The notes below the pieces were generated by a model. That model did no database searches. It worked only from the letters and a program-made list of their open reading frames with translations, and was not told the origin of the DNA. Both the position numbers and the translations under genes were made by a program. From positions 62,001 to 126,000 of the forward strand of contig NZ_JACXAB010000006.1 of assembly GCF_014699075.1 (NCBI RefSeq): a DNA stretch of 64,000 nucleotides, written 5' to 3'. Source of the DNA: Microvirga sp. Lineage in GTDB: Bacteria; Pseudomonadota; Alphaproteobacteria; Rhizobiales; Beijerinckiaceae. Below, piece after piece: positions 45,176 through 54,903 of this stretch (its first letter is position 1; each line of letters opens with the position of its first letter).

Positions 45176-48100
45176 GTGTCGAGCGTACCGCGTGTCTTTT
45201 CGATTCCTCCGGGTTGCGCCTTCCTGCCGACCCTGGTGGACGCGCTGTCCGACGGTTGTCTTGTCGGCCCCTTAACCGACGATCCAGCGGCTCTCGCCGA
45301 CATCACGATCTACGTTCCCAACCGCCGCGCCACCCGCGCGCTGATCGCGCTGCTGGCCGAACGGGGCAGCGGCCGGGCGCAGCTCCTGCCGCGCATCGTC
45401 CCCTTGGGCGAAACGGATGAGGCCGAATTCGAGCTGACGGGCCTGGAGGGCACGCCGCTGCAGGAGGCCGCGAGCCTCAAGCCCCCGATCCCGCCCCTGG
45501 AGCGCCGCCTCATCCTCACGCGCCTCGTGCAGCGCTGGTCGGCGGAAGTGGACCGCGCTCTGCTGCAGATCGGCCCCGAGGTGCCCTTCATGGTGCCGGC
45601 GTCGCCCGCCGATGCGGTGAACCTCGCGGGCGATCTCGAGACCCTGATGGATGCCTTCACGACGGAAGGCATCGACTGGCACGCCCTCGAACTCGCCGTG
45701 GATGCCGATTACTCGAAATATTTCGAGATCACCCGTCACTTCGTGCAGATCGCAAGCGAGTACTGGCCCAAGATCCTGGCCGACCGGCAGGCGAGTGATC
45801 CGGCGCAGCGGCGCAACGCCTTGTTGGAGGCGGAAGCAAAGCGTCTCACCCGCGAGCGTCCGGAGCATCCGATCATCGTGGCGGGATCGACCGGCTCGGT
45901 GCCGGCCACCGCGAACCTGATGGGCGTGATCGCGCGCCTGCCCAAGGGCGCCATCGTGCTGCCTGGTCTCGACACCGATCTCGACGAGGAGAGCTGGTCC
46001 ACCATCGGCGGACACGGCGACGACGAGTCTGATCCGGTGCACAGCCATCCGCAGGCTTCGCTCCGCCGTCTCCTCGACAAGCACCTGCGCATCCCACGCT
46101 CCGCCGTCACAGTGCTTGGAGACACGCCTGCGGCCGCAGGAGCCCGCAATCATCTGCTCTCGGAAGCCCTGCGTCCGGCCGATACCACGGACCGCTGGTC
46201 GCTGATCTTAAACGAAGATCGTGTTGCCTTGAGCCGCAGCGGCTGCGAGGGCCTCGCCATCATCGAGGCGGCGGACGAGCGCGAAGAGGCTTTGTCCATC
46301 GCCATCGCGTTGCGCGAAGCCATCGCTCGCCCGGGACAAAACGCAGCCCTCGTCACGCCCGACCGCGCACTTGCCGCGCGCGTGACGGCAGAACTCGCCC
46401 GCTGGGGCCTGAGCGTGGAAGACTCCGCCGGCATTCCCCTCTCCGACACCCCGGCCGGCCGTCTCGCGCGGCTCGCCGCCGAAGCGGCGGCTGACGATCT
46501 ACGACCCCTGCGACTGCTCGCTCTGCTGGCGCATCCGATGGTGCGTCTGGGCTTGTCGCGTGAAACCGTCGAGCATGCCGCCAGCGTGCTCGAAATCGGG
46601 GTGCTGCGCGGTCCCGCTCCTGCGCTCGGCGTTGAGGGCATCCGCACGGCGCTCGCCAGTCGCCGAGTTGAGAACAACCGTCGCGCACCGCGTCCGGTGA
46701 AGCGCCTGACAGAGGCCGACTGGGACCTCGCCGACGAATTGCTGCGGCGCCTCGGCGTTGCCTTCGACAGCTTCACGCCCGCCGTTCACGGCGAGGGCAG
46801 GCTCGACCTCATGGCCCTGGTGGAGCATCACCGCCGGGCCGTCGAACTGCTCTGGGCCGGTCCTGATGACGCGCCGGAAGAGCCTGATGCAGACACCTCT
46901 AGGGAAGCGCTCGCGGCGCTCTTCGACGACCTGGAACACTCGGACATTCGCGCCGAGGAAGGCCATCCGCTTAGCGGTCGCTTCGTCGATTATCCAACCT
47001 TTTTCAACGCGCTCGCCAAGCAGCGTTCCTTGAGCCCTTCGCCGCGCTCGACCCATCGCCGCCTGAAGATCCTCGGCCTTCTTGAAGCGCGCCTCCTCTC
47101 CGTCGACCGCGTGGTCCTCGGCGGATTGGATGAGGGCACCTGGCCGCCGCGCACGGTGACCGACGCGTTCCTCAACCGCCCCATGCGCTCGCGCGTCGGA
47201 CTGATGCCGCCGGAGCGGCGCATCGGCCAGACCGCGCATGACTTCGTGCAGGCGCTCGGCACTCACGACGTGGTGATCACCCGCGCCCACAAGCGCGACG
47301 GCTCGCCCATGGTGCCTTCGCGCTTCCTGCAGCGGCTCAAGGCCTTCACCGGCAAGGACACCTGGGAGCAGATGACAAAGGCGGGCGAAGTGTATCGCCG
47401 CCTCGCGCGCACCCTCGACACGCCGGAGCCCGCGCCGCCGCTGCCGCGCCCGCGGCCGAAGCCCGACCCGGCGCTGTTCCCACGCAGTTTGAGCGTCACG
47501 GAGATCGAGACGCTGGTGCGCGATCCCTACTCGATCTTCGCGCGCCACATCCTCAAGCTCGATGCCCTCGACGCCATTGCCGTGACACCGAGCGCGGCGG
47601 ATCGCGGCACGATCATTCACGAGGTGCTCGGCCAGTTCGCCACGCAGTACCCGAAGGCCATTCCCGCCCATTCGCTGGAAATCCTCCTCGGGCTCGGTGA
47701 AGTTGAATTCGCCGACATCGCCGAGGCTTATCCCGAACTCTATGCCGAATGGTGGCCGCGCTTCACGCGGCTGGCCACGGAGTTCGTTGTGTGGGAGCAG
47801 GCGCGCCGTCCTGCGCTCGTCGATGTCTATGCGGAGCGCTCGGGCTCCCTGTCGATCCCGCTGCCGGACGGCTCGATCTTCTCCTTGCGCGCCCGCGCCG
47901 ACCGCATCGAGCACCGCCGCGACGGCGGCTTTGCCATCATCGACTTCAAGACCGGTCAGCCGCCCGGCATCCGGGAAGTCTATGCCGGCTTCTCCCCGCA
48001 GCTGACGCTTGAGGCCATGATGCTGATGAAGGGCGCCTTCAAGGGTCTGCCCAAGGCGAAGGAAACGCCGGACCTCATCTACATCCACACCACCGGCGGA

Positions 48101-48343
48101 CGCGAGCCGATCAAGCCGCGCGAGATCGGGCCGTCGGGCAAGGAGACACGTCCTGTTGCGGAGATCGTGGAAGAACATCGCCGCCGCTTCGAGGGCATGA
48201 TCGTGCGTTACGCCAAGGGCGAAGCCGCCTATCTGTCGCGGCCCTTCCCGAAATATGCGCGGCGCTTCTCGGAATACGATCATCTGGCGCGCGTGAAGGA
48301 ATGGTCGCTCGCCAGCGCCGGCGGCGGTGAGGGCTTCGAATGA
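45176..48343 (+). CDS. addB: AddB, helicase-like nuclease subunit of AddAB
   Basis: 1,055 residues, subunit of the double-strand-break resection complex that replaces RecBCD in alphaproteobacteria. The N-terminal helicase-like half starts VPRVFSIPPGCAFLPTLVDAL and includes ITIYVPNRRATRALIALL. The C-terminal PD-(D/E)xK nuclease has SVTEIETLVRDPYSIFARH, ADRGTIIHEVL, AIIDFKTGQPPG and SPQLTLEAMML. GTG at 45176 with GATGAGG upstream is preferred; the frame is open upstream inside murU. Its last four bases overlap the addA ATG. Confidence 0.92.
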   Translation: MSSVPRVFSIPPGCAFLPTLVDALSDGCLVGPLTDDPAALADITIYVPNRRATRALIALLAERGSGRAQLLPRIVPLGETDEAEFELTGLEGTPLQEAASLKPPIPPLERRLILTRLVQRWSAEVDRALLQIGPEVPFMVPASPADAVNLAGDLETLMDAFTTEGIDWHALELAVDADYSKYFEITRHFVQIASEYWPKILADRQASDPAQRRNALLEAEAKRLTRERPEHPIIVAGSTGSVPATANLMGVIARLPKGAIVLPGLDTDLDEESWSTIGGHGDDESDPVHSHPQASLRRLLDKHLRIPRSAVTVLGDTPAAAGARNHLLSEALRPADTTDRWSLILNEDRVALSRSGCEGLAIIEAADEREEALSIAIALREAIARPGQNAALVTPDRALAARVTAELARWGLSVEDSAGIPLSDTPAGRLARLAAEAAADDLRPLRLLALLAHPMVRLGLSRETVEHAASVLEIGVLRGPAPALGVEGIRTALASRRVENNRRAPRPVKRLTEADWDLADELLRRLGVAFDSFTPAVHGEGRLDLMALVEHHRRAVELLWAGPDDAPEEPDADTSREALAALFDDLEHSDIRAEEGHPLSGRFVDYPTFFNALAKQRSLSPSPRSTHRRLKILGLLEARLLSVDRVVLGGLDEGTWPPRTVTDAFLNRPMRSRVGLMPPERRIGQTAHDFVQALGTHDVVITRAHKRDGSPMVPSRFLQRLKAFTGKDTWEQMTKAGEVYRRLARTLDTPEPAPPLPRPRPKPDPALFPRSLSVTEIETLVRDPYSIFARHILKLDALDAIAVTPSAADRGTIIHEVLGQFATQYPKAIPAHSLEILLGLGEVEFADIAEAYPELYAEWWPRFTRLATEFVVWEQARRPALVDVYAERSGSLSIPLPDGSIFSLRARADRIEHRRDGGFAIIDFKTGQPPGIREVYAGFSPQLTLEAMMLMKGAFKGLPKAKETPDLIYIHTTGGREPIKPREIGPSGKETRPVAEIVEEHRRRFEGMIVRYAKGEAAYLSRPFPKYARRFSEYDHLARVKEWSLASAGGGEGFE

Positions 48344-51300
48344 GCACCGATCTCGTCATCCCGCAATACACCAAGGACGCGCAGCGTCGCGCCGCGAACC
48401 CACGCGCCTCCGCCTGGGTGTCGGCCAATGCGGGTGCGGGAAAAACAAAGGTGCTCACGGATCGCGTGGTGCGCCTGCTGCTGGCAGGTTCGCTCCCGGG
48501 TCGCATCCTGTGCCTCACCTTCACCAAGGCGGCCGCCGCCAACATGGCAATCCGCGTCTTCGAGCGCTTGGGACGCTGGGTGACGCTCGACGAGGACAGC
48601 CTTGTCGCGGAACTGACGGAGCTGGAAGGCGAGAAGCCGACCCGCAAGCAGGTGAAGCTCGCGCGCACGCTATTTGCGCGCGCGGTGGAAACGCCGGGCG
48701 GGTTGAAGATCGACACCATCCACGCCTTCTGCGAGCGGCTCCTGCATCTCGTGCCATTCGAGGCCAACGTGCCGGCGCGCTTTGCCGTGCTCGACGAGAG
48801 CCAGACCGACGAGATGCTGGCGCAAGCCACCGCCAACGTGATGGCCGATGCGGCGAGCGGCAACTTCCCGGCCCTGGCCGAGGCCCTCGACATCATCAGC
48901 GTCGATGCGGTGGGCGATGCGCTCGCCTCCGCGATCAATGCGGCGTTGAAATGCAAGACGTTCCTGCATGATCCCACAGGTCCCATGCGGCTGCGCAAGG
49001 AACTCGGATTGGGCCCGGACGAGACGCTCGACATCATCGAGCGCACCATGCTGGAAGGCGGCCTCAAGCCCGAGACCTGGCCCGCCATCGCCCAGGAGCT
49101 GCTCGGCGGAAAGGCGACGGACCAGAAGCGCGCTGCATCCCTCATCGCGGCTGCCGAGGCCAAGGAATTACCTGAGAAGCTGGAGAACTATCTCTCGGTC
49201 TTCCTCACGGATGGCGGTACGCCGCGCAAGAGCTCAGCCTTCCTCACCAAGGATGTGAGCGAGAGCCTGAAGGACGAGCTGCTGCGCGAGCAGGATCGGG
49301 TGTGCTCGCTCATCGACAAGCGCAAGGCGGCGCGTGCTGCCGAGCGCACGGGGGCGCTGTTCACCCTCGCCGCCGAGATCCACGCCCGCGTCGAGCAGGC
49401 CAAGATGCGGCTTGGCGCCCTCGACTTCCAGGACCTCATCGACAAGACGCTGGCGCTGCTCTCGCGCGGCGACACCGCCTGGGTGCTCTACAAGCTCGAT
49501 CGCGGCATCGACCACGTGCTCATCGACGAGGCGCAGGATACGAACCCGGAGCAATGGGAGATCCTGCGCAAGATCACCGAGGATTTCACCGCGGGCGCGG
49601 GTGCTGCGGGCGGGCGCGTGCGCACGCTCTTTGCAGTGGGCGATCCCAAGCAGTCGATCTACGGTTTCCAGGGCGCAGCCCCGCAGGAGTTTGAGACCAC
49701 CCGCCGCAGCTGGTCGCAGAAGGTGCGCGAGGCCGAGCTCGCCTTCGAGGACGTATCGCTCACCATGTCGTTCCGCTCAGGCAGGGCCGTGCTCTCGGCC
49801 GTGGACGCGACGTTTGCGGTCGACCGGCACTTCAAGGGCCTGTCCTTCGAGGACAAGGCCGTCGGCACCGTGCACGAGAGCGCGCGGCCCCATGCGCCGG
49901 GCCTCGTGGAATTGTGGCCCGTCGAGACGCCGGCAGACGAGGAAGAGCCCGAGGCCTGGGTTCTGCCGGTCGACGAGCCCGAGCAGCAATCGCCCCCCGT
50001 GGTGGTCGCGCGGCGCATCGCGCAGGCCGTGAAGTGCTGGACCACCAAAGGCGACGAGACGGGCCGCCTGTGGAAGGCCGGCGACATTCTCGTGCTGGTG
50101 CGCAAGCGCGGCGCGGCCTTCGAGGCGGTGATCCGCGCGCTGAAAGAGGCGGGCGTGCCGGTGGCAGGCGCCGACCGGCTCAATATCGGCGAGCACATCG
50201 CCGTGCTCGATCTCGTGGCCGCGGGCCGTGCGGCGCTGCTGCCGGATGATGACCTCACGCTTGCGACCGCCTTGAAGTCCCCGCTCGTTGGGCTCAACGA
50301 CGACGATCTCATCCGCATCGCCGCGAGCCGCTCGGAGGAGGAATCGCTCCACGCGGCGCTGGCGCGTCACGCCGACAACGGCGACGCGAAGGCAAAGCGC
50401 GGATGCGAGGCACTCGCCGCGTGGCGCGAACTCGCGAAAATCCATGGCCCCTTCGGCTTCTTCGCCACCCTGCTCGGCCCCCGCGGCGGGCGCTCGCTGC
50501 TCGTGGCGCGGCTGGGCAGCGAGGCGGGCGATGCCATCGATGCCTTCCTGTGCTTCGCGCATCAGTTCGAGATGACGGAAACGCCGTCGCTCACTTACTT
50601 CATCACCCGGTTCGAATCCGCCGATCACACCATCAAGCGCGACCTCGATTCCGTGAACGACGAAGTGCGCGTGATGACCGTGCACGGCGCCAAAGGCCTG
50701 GAAGCATCCGTCGTGGTGCTCATCGATGGCTGCGAGGTGCTCGGCCGTGACTCCCCGCTGCTGCAGCTGCAAACCAAGATGGGCGACAAGATCCCCGTCT
50801 GGGCGCCGGGCAAGACCTCCGATTCCAGCGTGATGGCGCAGGCCCGCGAGATCCTGCACGCGAAGGGCCACGAGGAGCACAACCGGCTGCTCTACGTGGC
50901 GATGACCCGCGCCAAGGACCGGCTGGTGATCGCCCCTTATCTCACGGGCAAGAAGGAATCGCCGCAGGAGGCCTGGTGCGAGATGATCCGCCATGGGCTC
51001 GTCGCCAAGGCCGGCGGCCTGGAGCTCGACAAGGCTCCCTATGGCCCGATCTCCGTGTGGCGCGACGGCTCGCCCCTGGCGCGCACCCTCGCGGCCGAGT
51101 CGGATGTCGTAGCCCTCGATCCCATCGCTGTGCCGGACTGGCTGACCGCCAAGGTGGCGCAGGAGCCCGAGCCCCTGCCGCCGATCCGCCCCTCCAGCGC
51201 GCTCGGCGCCGCCGACCGCATGACGCGGCCGGGCGACGGACCCTATGCCCCCGAGGCGCGCTTGCGCGGCACCCTGGTTCACGCCCTGCTGGAGCGCCTG

Positions 51301-51774
51301 CCGGCCCTGTCGCCGGAGCACCGGGAGAGCATGGCCCGAGCTTACGTGAAGGCCCGTGCCCCGCGGCTCGCACCAGACTTGCGGGAATCGATTCTCGCCA
51401 ATGCCCTCGCCGTTCTCGACCATCCCGACCTGAGGCCTCTCTTCGGCATAGGCTCGCGGGCCGAGGCCCCCATCGCCGGGCATGTGATGACGGCCGAGGG
51501 CACACTTATGGTCTCGGGCCAGATCGATCGTCTGGCTGTGCTGGATAGCGAGGTGCTGGTGGCCGATTTCAAAACCACGGCTCGCCCGCCCCGCCCCGGC
51601 CAACCGCCACCGCGCTCTTACGTGGCCCAGCTCGCCCTCTACCGGAGGCTCTTGGCCGAAATCTATCCGGGACGGCAGATCCGCACCTTCCTGATCTGGA
51701 CCTCAGGGCCGGTAATCCACGAGCTGATGGAACCGGAGCTGGAATCGGCACTTACCCTCATCAAAGCGGCGTGA
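48340..51774 (+). CDS. addA: AddA, helicase-nuclease subunit of AddAB
   Basis: 1,144-residue UvrD-type helicase fused to a RecB nuclease domain. Walker A SANAGAGKTKVLTDR is near 28-42, motif Ia LTFTKAAAANMA, motif II IDEAQDTNPEQWEI, motif III GDPKQSIYGFQGA, motif V MTVHGAKGLEASVVV and motif VI YVAMTRAKDRL. The C-terminal nuclease has LRGTLVHALLERL, LVADFKTTARPP and AQLALYRRLL. ATGA overlap with addB indicates coupled, equimolar synthesis. Confidence 0.95.
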   Translation: MSTDLVIPQYTKDAQRRAANPRASAWVSANAGAGKTKVLTDRVVRLLLAGSLPGRILCLTFTKAAAANMAIRVFERLGRWVTLDEDSLVAELTELEGEKPTRKQVKLARTLFARAVETPGGLKIDTIHAFCERLLHLVPFEANVPARFAVLDESQTDEMLAQATANVMADAASGNFPALAEALDIISVDAVGDALASAINAALKCKTFLHDPTGPMRLRKELGLGPDETLDIIERTMLEGGLKPETWPAIAQELLGGKATDQKRAASLIAAAEAKELPEKLENYLSVFLTDGGTPRKSSAFLTKDVSESLKDELLREQDRVCSLIDKRKAARAAERTGALFTLAAEIHARVEQAKMRLGALDFQDLIDKTLALLSRGDTAWVLYKLDRGIDHVLIDEAQDTNPEQWEILRKITEDFTAGAGAAGGRVRTLFAVGDPKQSIYGFQGAAPQEFETTRRSWSQKVREAELAFEDVSLTMSFRSGRAVLSAVDATFAVDRHFKGLSFEDKAVGTVHESARPHAPGLVELWPVETPADEEEPEAWVLPVDEPEQQSPPVVVARRIAQAVKCWTTKGDETGRLWKAGDILVLVRKRGAAFEAVIRALKEAGVPVAGADRLNIGEHIAVLDLVAAGRAALLPDDDLTLATALKSPLVGLNDDDLIRIAASRSEEESLHAALARHADNGDAKAKRGCEALAAWRELAKIHGPFGFFATLLGPRGGRSLLVARLGSEAGDAIDAFLCFAHQFEMTETPSLTYFITRFESADHTIKRDLDSVNDEVRVMTVHGAKGLEASVVVLIDGCEVLGRDSPLLQLQTKMGDKIPVWAPGKTSDSSVMAQAREILHAKGHEEHNRLLYVAMTRAKDRLVIAPYLTGKKESPQEAWCEMIRHGLVAKAGGLELDKAPYGPISVWRDGSPLARTLAAESDVVALDPIAVPDWLTAKVAQEPEPLPPIRPSSALGAADRMTRPGDGPYAPEARLRGTLVHALLERLPALSPEHRESMARAYVKARAPRLAPDLRESILANALAVLDHPDLRPLFGIGSRAEAPIAGHVMTAEGTLMVSGQIDRLAVLDSEVLVADFKTTARPPRPGQPPPRSYVAQLALYRRLLAEIYPGRQIRTFLIWTSGPVIHELMEPELESALTLIKAA

Positions 51775-51878
51775 GGGCCGGCGCCCTCGCTTGATTCCCA
51801 GCAGGCCGGTTCTTACCTTGGCCCTATAGCCGAGCGGCTCGAGCGTTGAGTCGCGCTTCAATTGTCAAAGGTGATGTG

Positions 51879-52199
51879 ATGGCAACCGTAAAGGTGACCG
51901 ACGCAAACTTCGCACAGGACGTCCTGCAGTCCTCCGAGCCCGTCGTGGTCGATTTCTGGGCGGAATGGTGCGGTCCCTGCCGCATGATCGGCCCGGCTCT
52001 GGAAGAGATTTCCGACGAGATGGCCGGCAAGGTGAAGATCGCCAAGCTCAACGTGGACGAGAACCCGCAGATCTCCTCCCAGCTCGGTATCCGCTCGATC
52101 CCGGCGCTGATGATGTTCAAGGACGGCAAGGTCGTGGCCCAAAAGGTCGGCGCCGCCCCCAAGGGCGAGCTCTCCCGCTGGATCCAGGCTTCGGCTTAA
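51879..52199 (+). CDS. trxA: Thioredoxin 1
   Basis: 106-residue cytoplasmic thioredoxin, general disulfide reductase. Active site WCGPC within [18 protein letters not shown]; cis-proline in [16 protein letters not shown] at 51879 with AAGGTGATGTG just upstream is chosen over an upstream TTG. It stands about 100 bases after addA and is followed by its own terminator. The addA-trxA pairing is usual in rhizobia. Confidence 0.96.
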   Translation: MATVKVTDANFAQDVLQSSEPVVVDFWAEWCGPCRMIGPALEEISDEMAGKVKIAKLNVDENPQISSQLGIRSIPALMMFKDGKVVAQKVGAAPKGELSRWIQASA

Positions 52200-52227
52200 T
52201 TCAGTCAGAGACAACCTGAACAATGAC

Positions 52228-52252
52228 AAAGGGGCCGAAAGGCCCCTTTTCT
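52228..52252 (+). terminator. Rho-independent terminator of trxA
   Basis: A 9-bp stem AAAGGGGCC/GGCCCCTTT closed by a GAAA tetraloop and followed by TCTTT. It starts 29 bases after the trxA stop. Confidence 0.9.
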
Positions 52253-52261
52253 TTCGAGCAT

Positions 52262-52389
52262 CGTCATCCCGGGGCCGCGCAGCGGAGCCCGGGATCCATA
52301 ATCACGACGTCTCAAGAGTTGGCGAGCAGCGTCACACATTGTCTTGCGCCGTCAGCGGTTATGGATTCCCGCCTTCGCGGGAATGACAA
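52262..52389. repeat. Family A repeat, long form, copy 4 (hybrid arms)
   Basis: The left half pairs ATCCCGGG with CCCGGGAT. The right half pairs ATTCCCGC with GCGGGAAT, so the two halves have different sequences but each pairs within itself. The core contains GAGCAGCGTCACACATT and GCGGTTATGG like copies at 13707 and 38238. Located between trxA and folC (convergent). Confidence 0.82.
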
Positions 52390-52420
52390 CGTTGAGGTTC
52401 GAGCGCCACATCCTGCACCC

Positions 52421-52452
52421 GATCCCGGATCGGCTGCGCCGTCCGGGATGAC
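52421..52452. repeat. Solitary half of a Family A repeat
   Basis: ATCCCGGA (52422-52429) pairs with TCCGGGAT (52442-52449), ending in GATGAC like the right half of the short form at 10583. No left partner precedes it apart from the long copy ending at 52389. It may be a remnant or a minimal unit, 12 bases from the folC stop. Confidence 0.6.
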
Positions 52453-52464
52453 GAGGTTCGAAGA

Positions 52465-53790
52465 CTACTCCGGCAACGTCCCGTTCGCCGCCAGCACCTC
52501 GCCGGCCAAGTACAGCGAGCCGCAGATCAGCACGCGGGGCGGGCGGTCCCAGACGTAGTTGTGGAGCGAGGCGAGGGCTGATTCGACGCTGGATGCGATC
52601 GAGGTGGTGAGCCCGACGCTTGCCGCGATGGATGCGACCTCCTCGGCCGGGCGCGCGGCGATCTGGCCTGAAATCGGCACCGCGATCACCTCCCGGGCGA
52701 GCCCCGAAAAGTTCTTGAAGAAGGCCCCGGAATCCTTGGTGCCGAGCATGCCGGCGATCAGCACGAGGGGCGCGTCCGAGCGTTCGCTCTGGTCGGCCAT
52801 GGCGGCGGCGAGCACCCGGCCGCCATCGGGGTTGTGGCCGCCGTCGAGCCAGATCTCGCAGCCGGACGGCGCGATCTCCGGCAGGCGGCCACGGTTGAGG
52901 CGCTGCAGGCGGCCCGGCCATTCCGCCCGGGTGAGGCCCGCCTCGAAGGCTGACGTCTCGAAGCCCTCGAAACCGGCGCTGCGCAGCGCAGCAATGGCCG
53001 TGCCGGCATTGATGAACTGGTGGCGGCCGATGAGTTTTGGGCGCGGCAGGTCCAAAAGGCCCTTCTCGTCCTGATAGACGAGGCGCCCGCCCTCCTCATG
53101 CACCGAGAAATCCTGCTGGCCGACGAGGAGCGGCGCGGCGCCGATGCGCTCCGCCGCGTCGCGCAGGGTCTGGTCGGCCTCCGGATAATCCTGTGGGGCG
53201 ATGACCGCCGGGCAGCCGCGCTTGAAGATGCCGGCCTTCTCGCCGGCAATGGCCGTCAGCGTCGTGCCGAGATATTCCGCATGGTCGTGTCCGATGGACG
53301 TGACCACGGCGGCAGCAGGCCGGTCGATCACGTTGGTGGCGTCAAACCGGCCGCCTAAGCCCACTTCGAGCAGGAGCACGTCGGCGGGCTCCTCGGAGAA
53401 GACCAGCAGGGCCGCGGCGGTCGTGATCTCGAACACGGTGATGGGAGCGCCGGCATTGACCGCCTCGCAGCGTCGGAAGGCCTCGACGAGCCGGTCCTCG
53501 GTCACGTACTGCCCGCCTCCGAACTTGCCGAGGCGGATGCGCTCGTGGAAGCGCACCAGATGGGGCGAGGTATAGACGTGGACGGCAAGCCCGGCGTTCT
53601 CCAGGATTGCCCGCATGAACGCGATGGTGGAGCCCTTGCCGTTGGTGCCGGCCACATGGATCACCGGCGGCAGGCGCCGCTCCGGATGGCCGAGCTGCGC
53701 CAGCAGCCGCTGAATGCGGTCGAGCGAGAGGTCGATGGTCTTCGGGTGCAGGGCAAGGAAGCGCGCGATCAGCGCATCGGAGGAATTCAT
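52465..53790 (-). CDS. folC: Folylpolyglutamate synthase / dihydrofolate synthase
   Basis: 441 residues of the Mur ligase fold, adding glutamate to dihydropteroate and folates. The P-loop is HVAGTNGKGSTIAFM, followed by YTSPHLVRFHERIRL (folate loop), VFEITTAAALLVF, EVGLGGRFDATNV and TSIGHDHAEYLG (metal and ATP residues), plus the C-terminal WLDGGHNPDG. It is the last gene of the trp-accD-folC unit, 14 bases after accD. This order is standard for alphaproteobacteria. Confidence 0.94.
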   Translation of the reverse strand: MNSSDALIARFLALHPKTIDLSLDRIQRLLAQLGHPERRLPPVIHVAGTNGKGSTIAFMRAILENAGLAVHVYTSPHLVRFHERIRLGKFGGGQYVTEDRLVEAFRRCEAVNAGAPITVFEITTAAALLVFSEEPADVLLLEVGLGGRFDATNVIDRPAAAVVTSIGHDHAEYLGTTLTAIAGEKAGIFKRGCPAVIAPQDYPEADQTLRDAAERIGAAPLLVGQQDFSVHEEGGRLVYQDEKGLLDLPRPKLIGRHQFINAGTAIAALRSAGFEGFETSAFEAGLTRAEWPGRLQRLNRGRLPEIAPSGCEIWLDGGHNPDGGRVLAAAMADQSERSDAPLVLIAGMLGTKDSGAFFKNFSGLAREVIAVPISGQIAARPAEEVASIAASVGLTTSIASSVESALASLHNYVWDRPPRVLICGSLYLAGEVLAANGTLPE

Positions 53791-53804
53791 TGCCCTGGTC
53801 TCGC

Positions 53805-54719
53805 TTATTCGGCAGCCGCAGCCGTGATCTCGGGCAGGGCAGGAACGGGAGCCGCAGCAACGCTCGCAGCCGGCGCCTTGGTGAAGAGACGCGACAGGCG
53901 GGCCACGGTCGCCTTCAGGTCGTGGCGGTGCACGACCGCGTCAACCATGCCGTGCTCCTTCAGGTACTCGGCGCGCTGGAAGCCATCGGGCAGCTTCTCG
54001 CGGATGGTCTGCTCGATCACGCGCGGGCCGGCAAAGCCGATGAGCGCGCCGGGCTCGGCGAGATGCACGTCGCCGAGCATCGCGTAGGACGCCGTCACGC
54101 CGCCCGTGGTCGGGTTCGTGAGCACGACGATGTAGGGCAGCTTCGCATCGCGCAGGCGGCGGATCGCCACCGTGGTGCGGGGCATCTGCATGAGCGAGAG
54201 AATCCCCTCCTGCATGCGTGCGCCGCCCGATCCCGCGAAGAGCACGTAAGAGGTCTTCTTCTCGAGGGCCGTCTCGGCGCCCTTGATGAAGGCCTCGCCG
54301 GCCGCCATGCCGAGCGAGCCGCCCATGAAGCCGAAATCCTGCACCGCGATGGTCATCGGCAGGTCCTCGACCCGGCCGAAGCCGATCTTGAAGGTGTCCT
54401 GCTGGCCCGTCTTGGTACGGTTCTCCTTGAGGCGGTCGATGTACTTCTTCTCATCGCGGAACTTGAGCGGATCGACGGCCACTTCCGGCAGGGCCACGTC
54501 GAGCCAGGTGCCGTTGTCGAACATGAGAGCCAAGCGCTGGGTGGCAGAAATCCGCATGTGGTGGTTGGAGCCGGGGATCACCCACTGGTTCGCCTCCACG
54601 TCCTTGTGGAACACCACCTGGCCCGTCTCCGGGCACTTGATCCAGAGATTGTCCGGCGTCTCGCGCTTGTTGAAGAGCGTCTTGATCTTCGGACGGACGA
54701 CTTCGGAAATCCAGTTCAT
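53805..54719 (-). CDS. accD: Acetyl-CoA carboxylase carboxyltransferase subunit beta, zinc ribbon degenerate
   Basis: 304 residues; with AccA it transfers CO2 from biotin to acetyl-CoA. The crotonase-like core has [40 protein letters not shown] and [11 protein letters not shown]. The N-terminal zinc ribbon present in E. coli (four Cys) is reduced: KCPETG keeps one cysteine and the second pair is replaced in [10 protein letters not shown]. Such degeneration is seen in other Rhizobiales AccD proteins. It sits between trpA and folC, its usual place. Confidence 0.94.
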   Translation of the reverse strand: MNWISEVVRPKIKTLFNKRETPDNLWIKCPETGQVVFHKDVEANQWVIPGSNHHMRISATQRLALMFDNGTWLDVALPEVAVDPLKFRDEKKYIDRLKENRTKTGQQDTFKIGFGRVEDLPMTIAVQDFGFMGGSLGMAAGEAFIKGAETALEKKTSYVLFAGSGGARMQEGILSLMQMPRTTVAIRRLRDAKLPYIVVLTNPTTGGVTASYAMLGDVHLAEPGALIGFAGPRVIEQTIREKLPDGFQRAEYLKEHGMVDAVVHRHDLKATVARLSRLFTKAPAASVAAAPVPALPEITAAAAE

Positions 54720-54749
54720 CGCTTTACCTTCCTGTCAGCACCCCGGAAG

Positions 54750-54852
54750 CCCTCATCCTGAGGAGGTCACGTCAGTGACCGTCTCGAAGGATCATCCAGT
54801 GCTCTCTGGACCCTCCTTCGAGATGCCGCAAAAGCGGCTCCTCAGGATGAGG
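54750..54852. repeat. Family B palindromic intergenic repeat, copy 3
   Basis: Outer arms CCTCATCCTGAGGAG and CTCCTCAGGATGAGG, inner GTCTCGAAGGA/TCCTTCGAGA. The small hairpins are GGTCAC-GTCA-GTGACC (left) and GCCGC-AAAA-GCGGC (right). The right small hairpin differs from copy 1 (GCAGC/GCTGC) yet still pairs. It lies between trpA and accD inside the transcription unit. Confidence 0.85.
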
Positions 54853-54903
54853 CAGAGAGTGATGCACCAAGCCCCCCATGCATGAGGAGCCTTGCTCTAT
54901 GTA

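Noticed and set aside
46499..48283. 594-codon minus-strand frame
   Set aside because: Shadow of addB.
50600..50640. GGTTCGAATCC resembling a tRNA T-arm
   Set aside because: Lies inside addA in frame; no acceptor, D or anticodon arms around it.
49777..51603. 608-codon minus-strand frame
   Set aside because: Shadow of addA.
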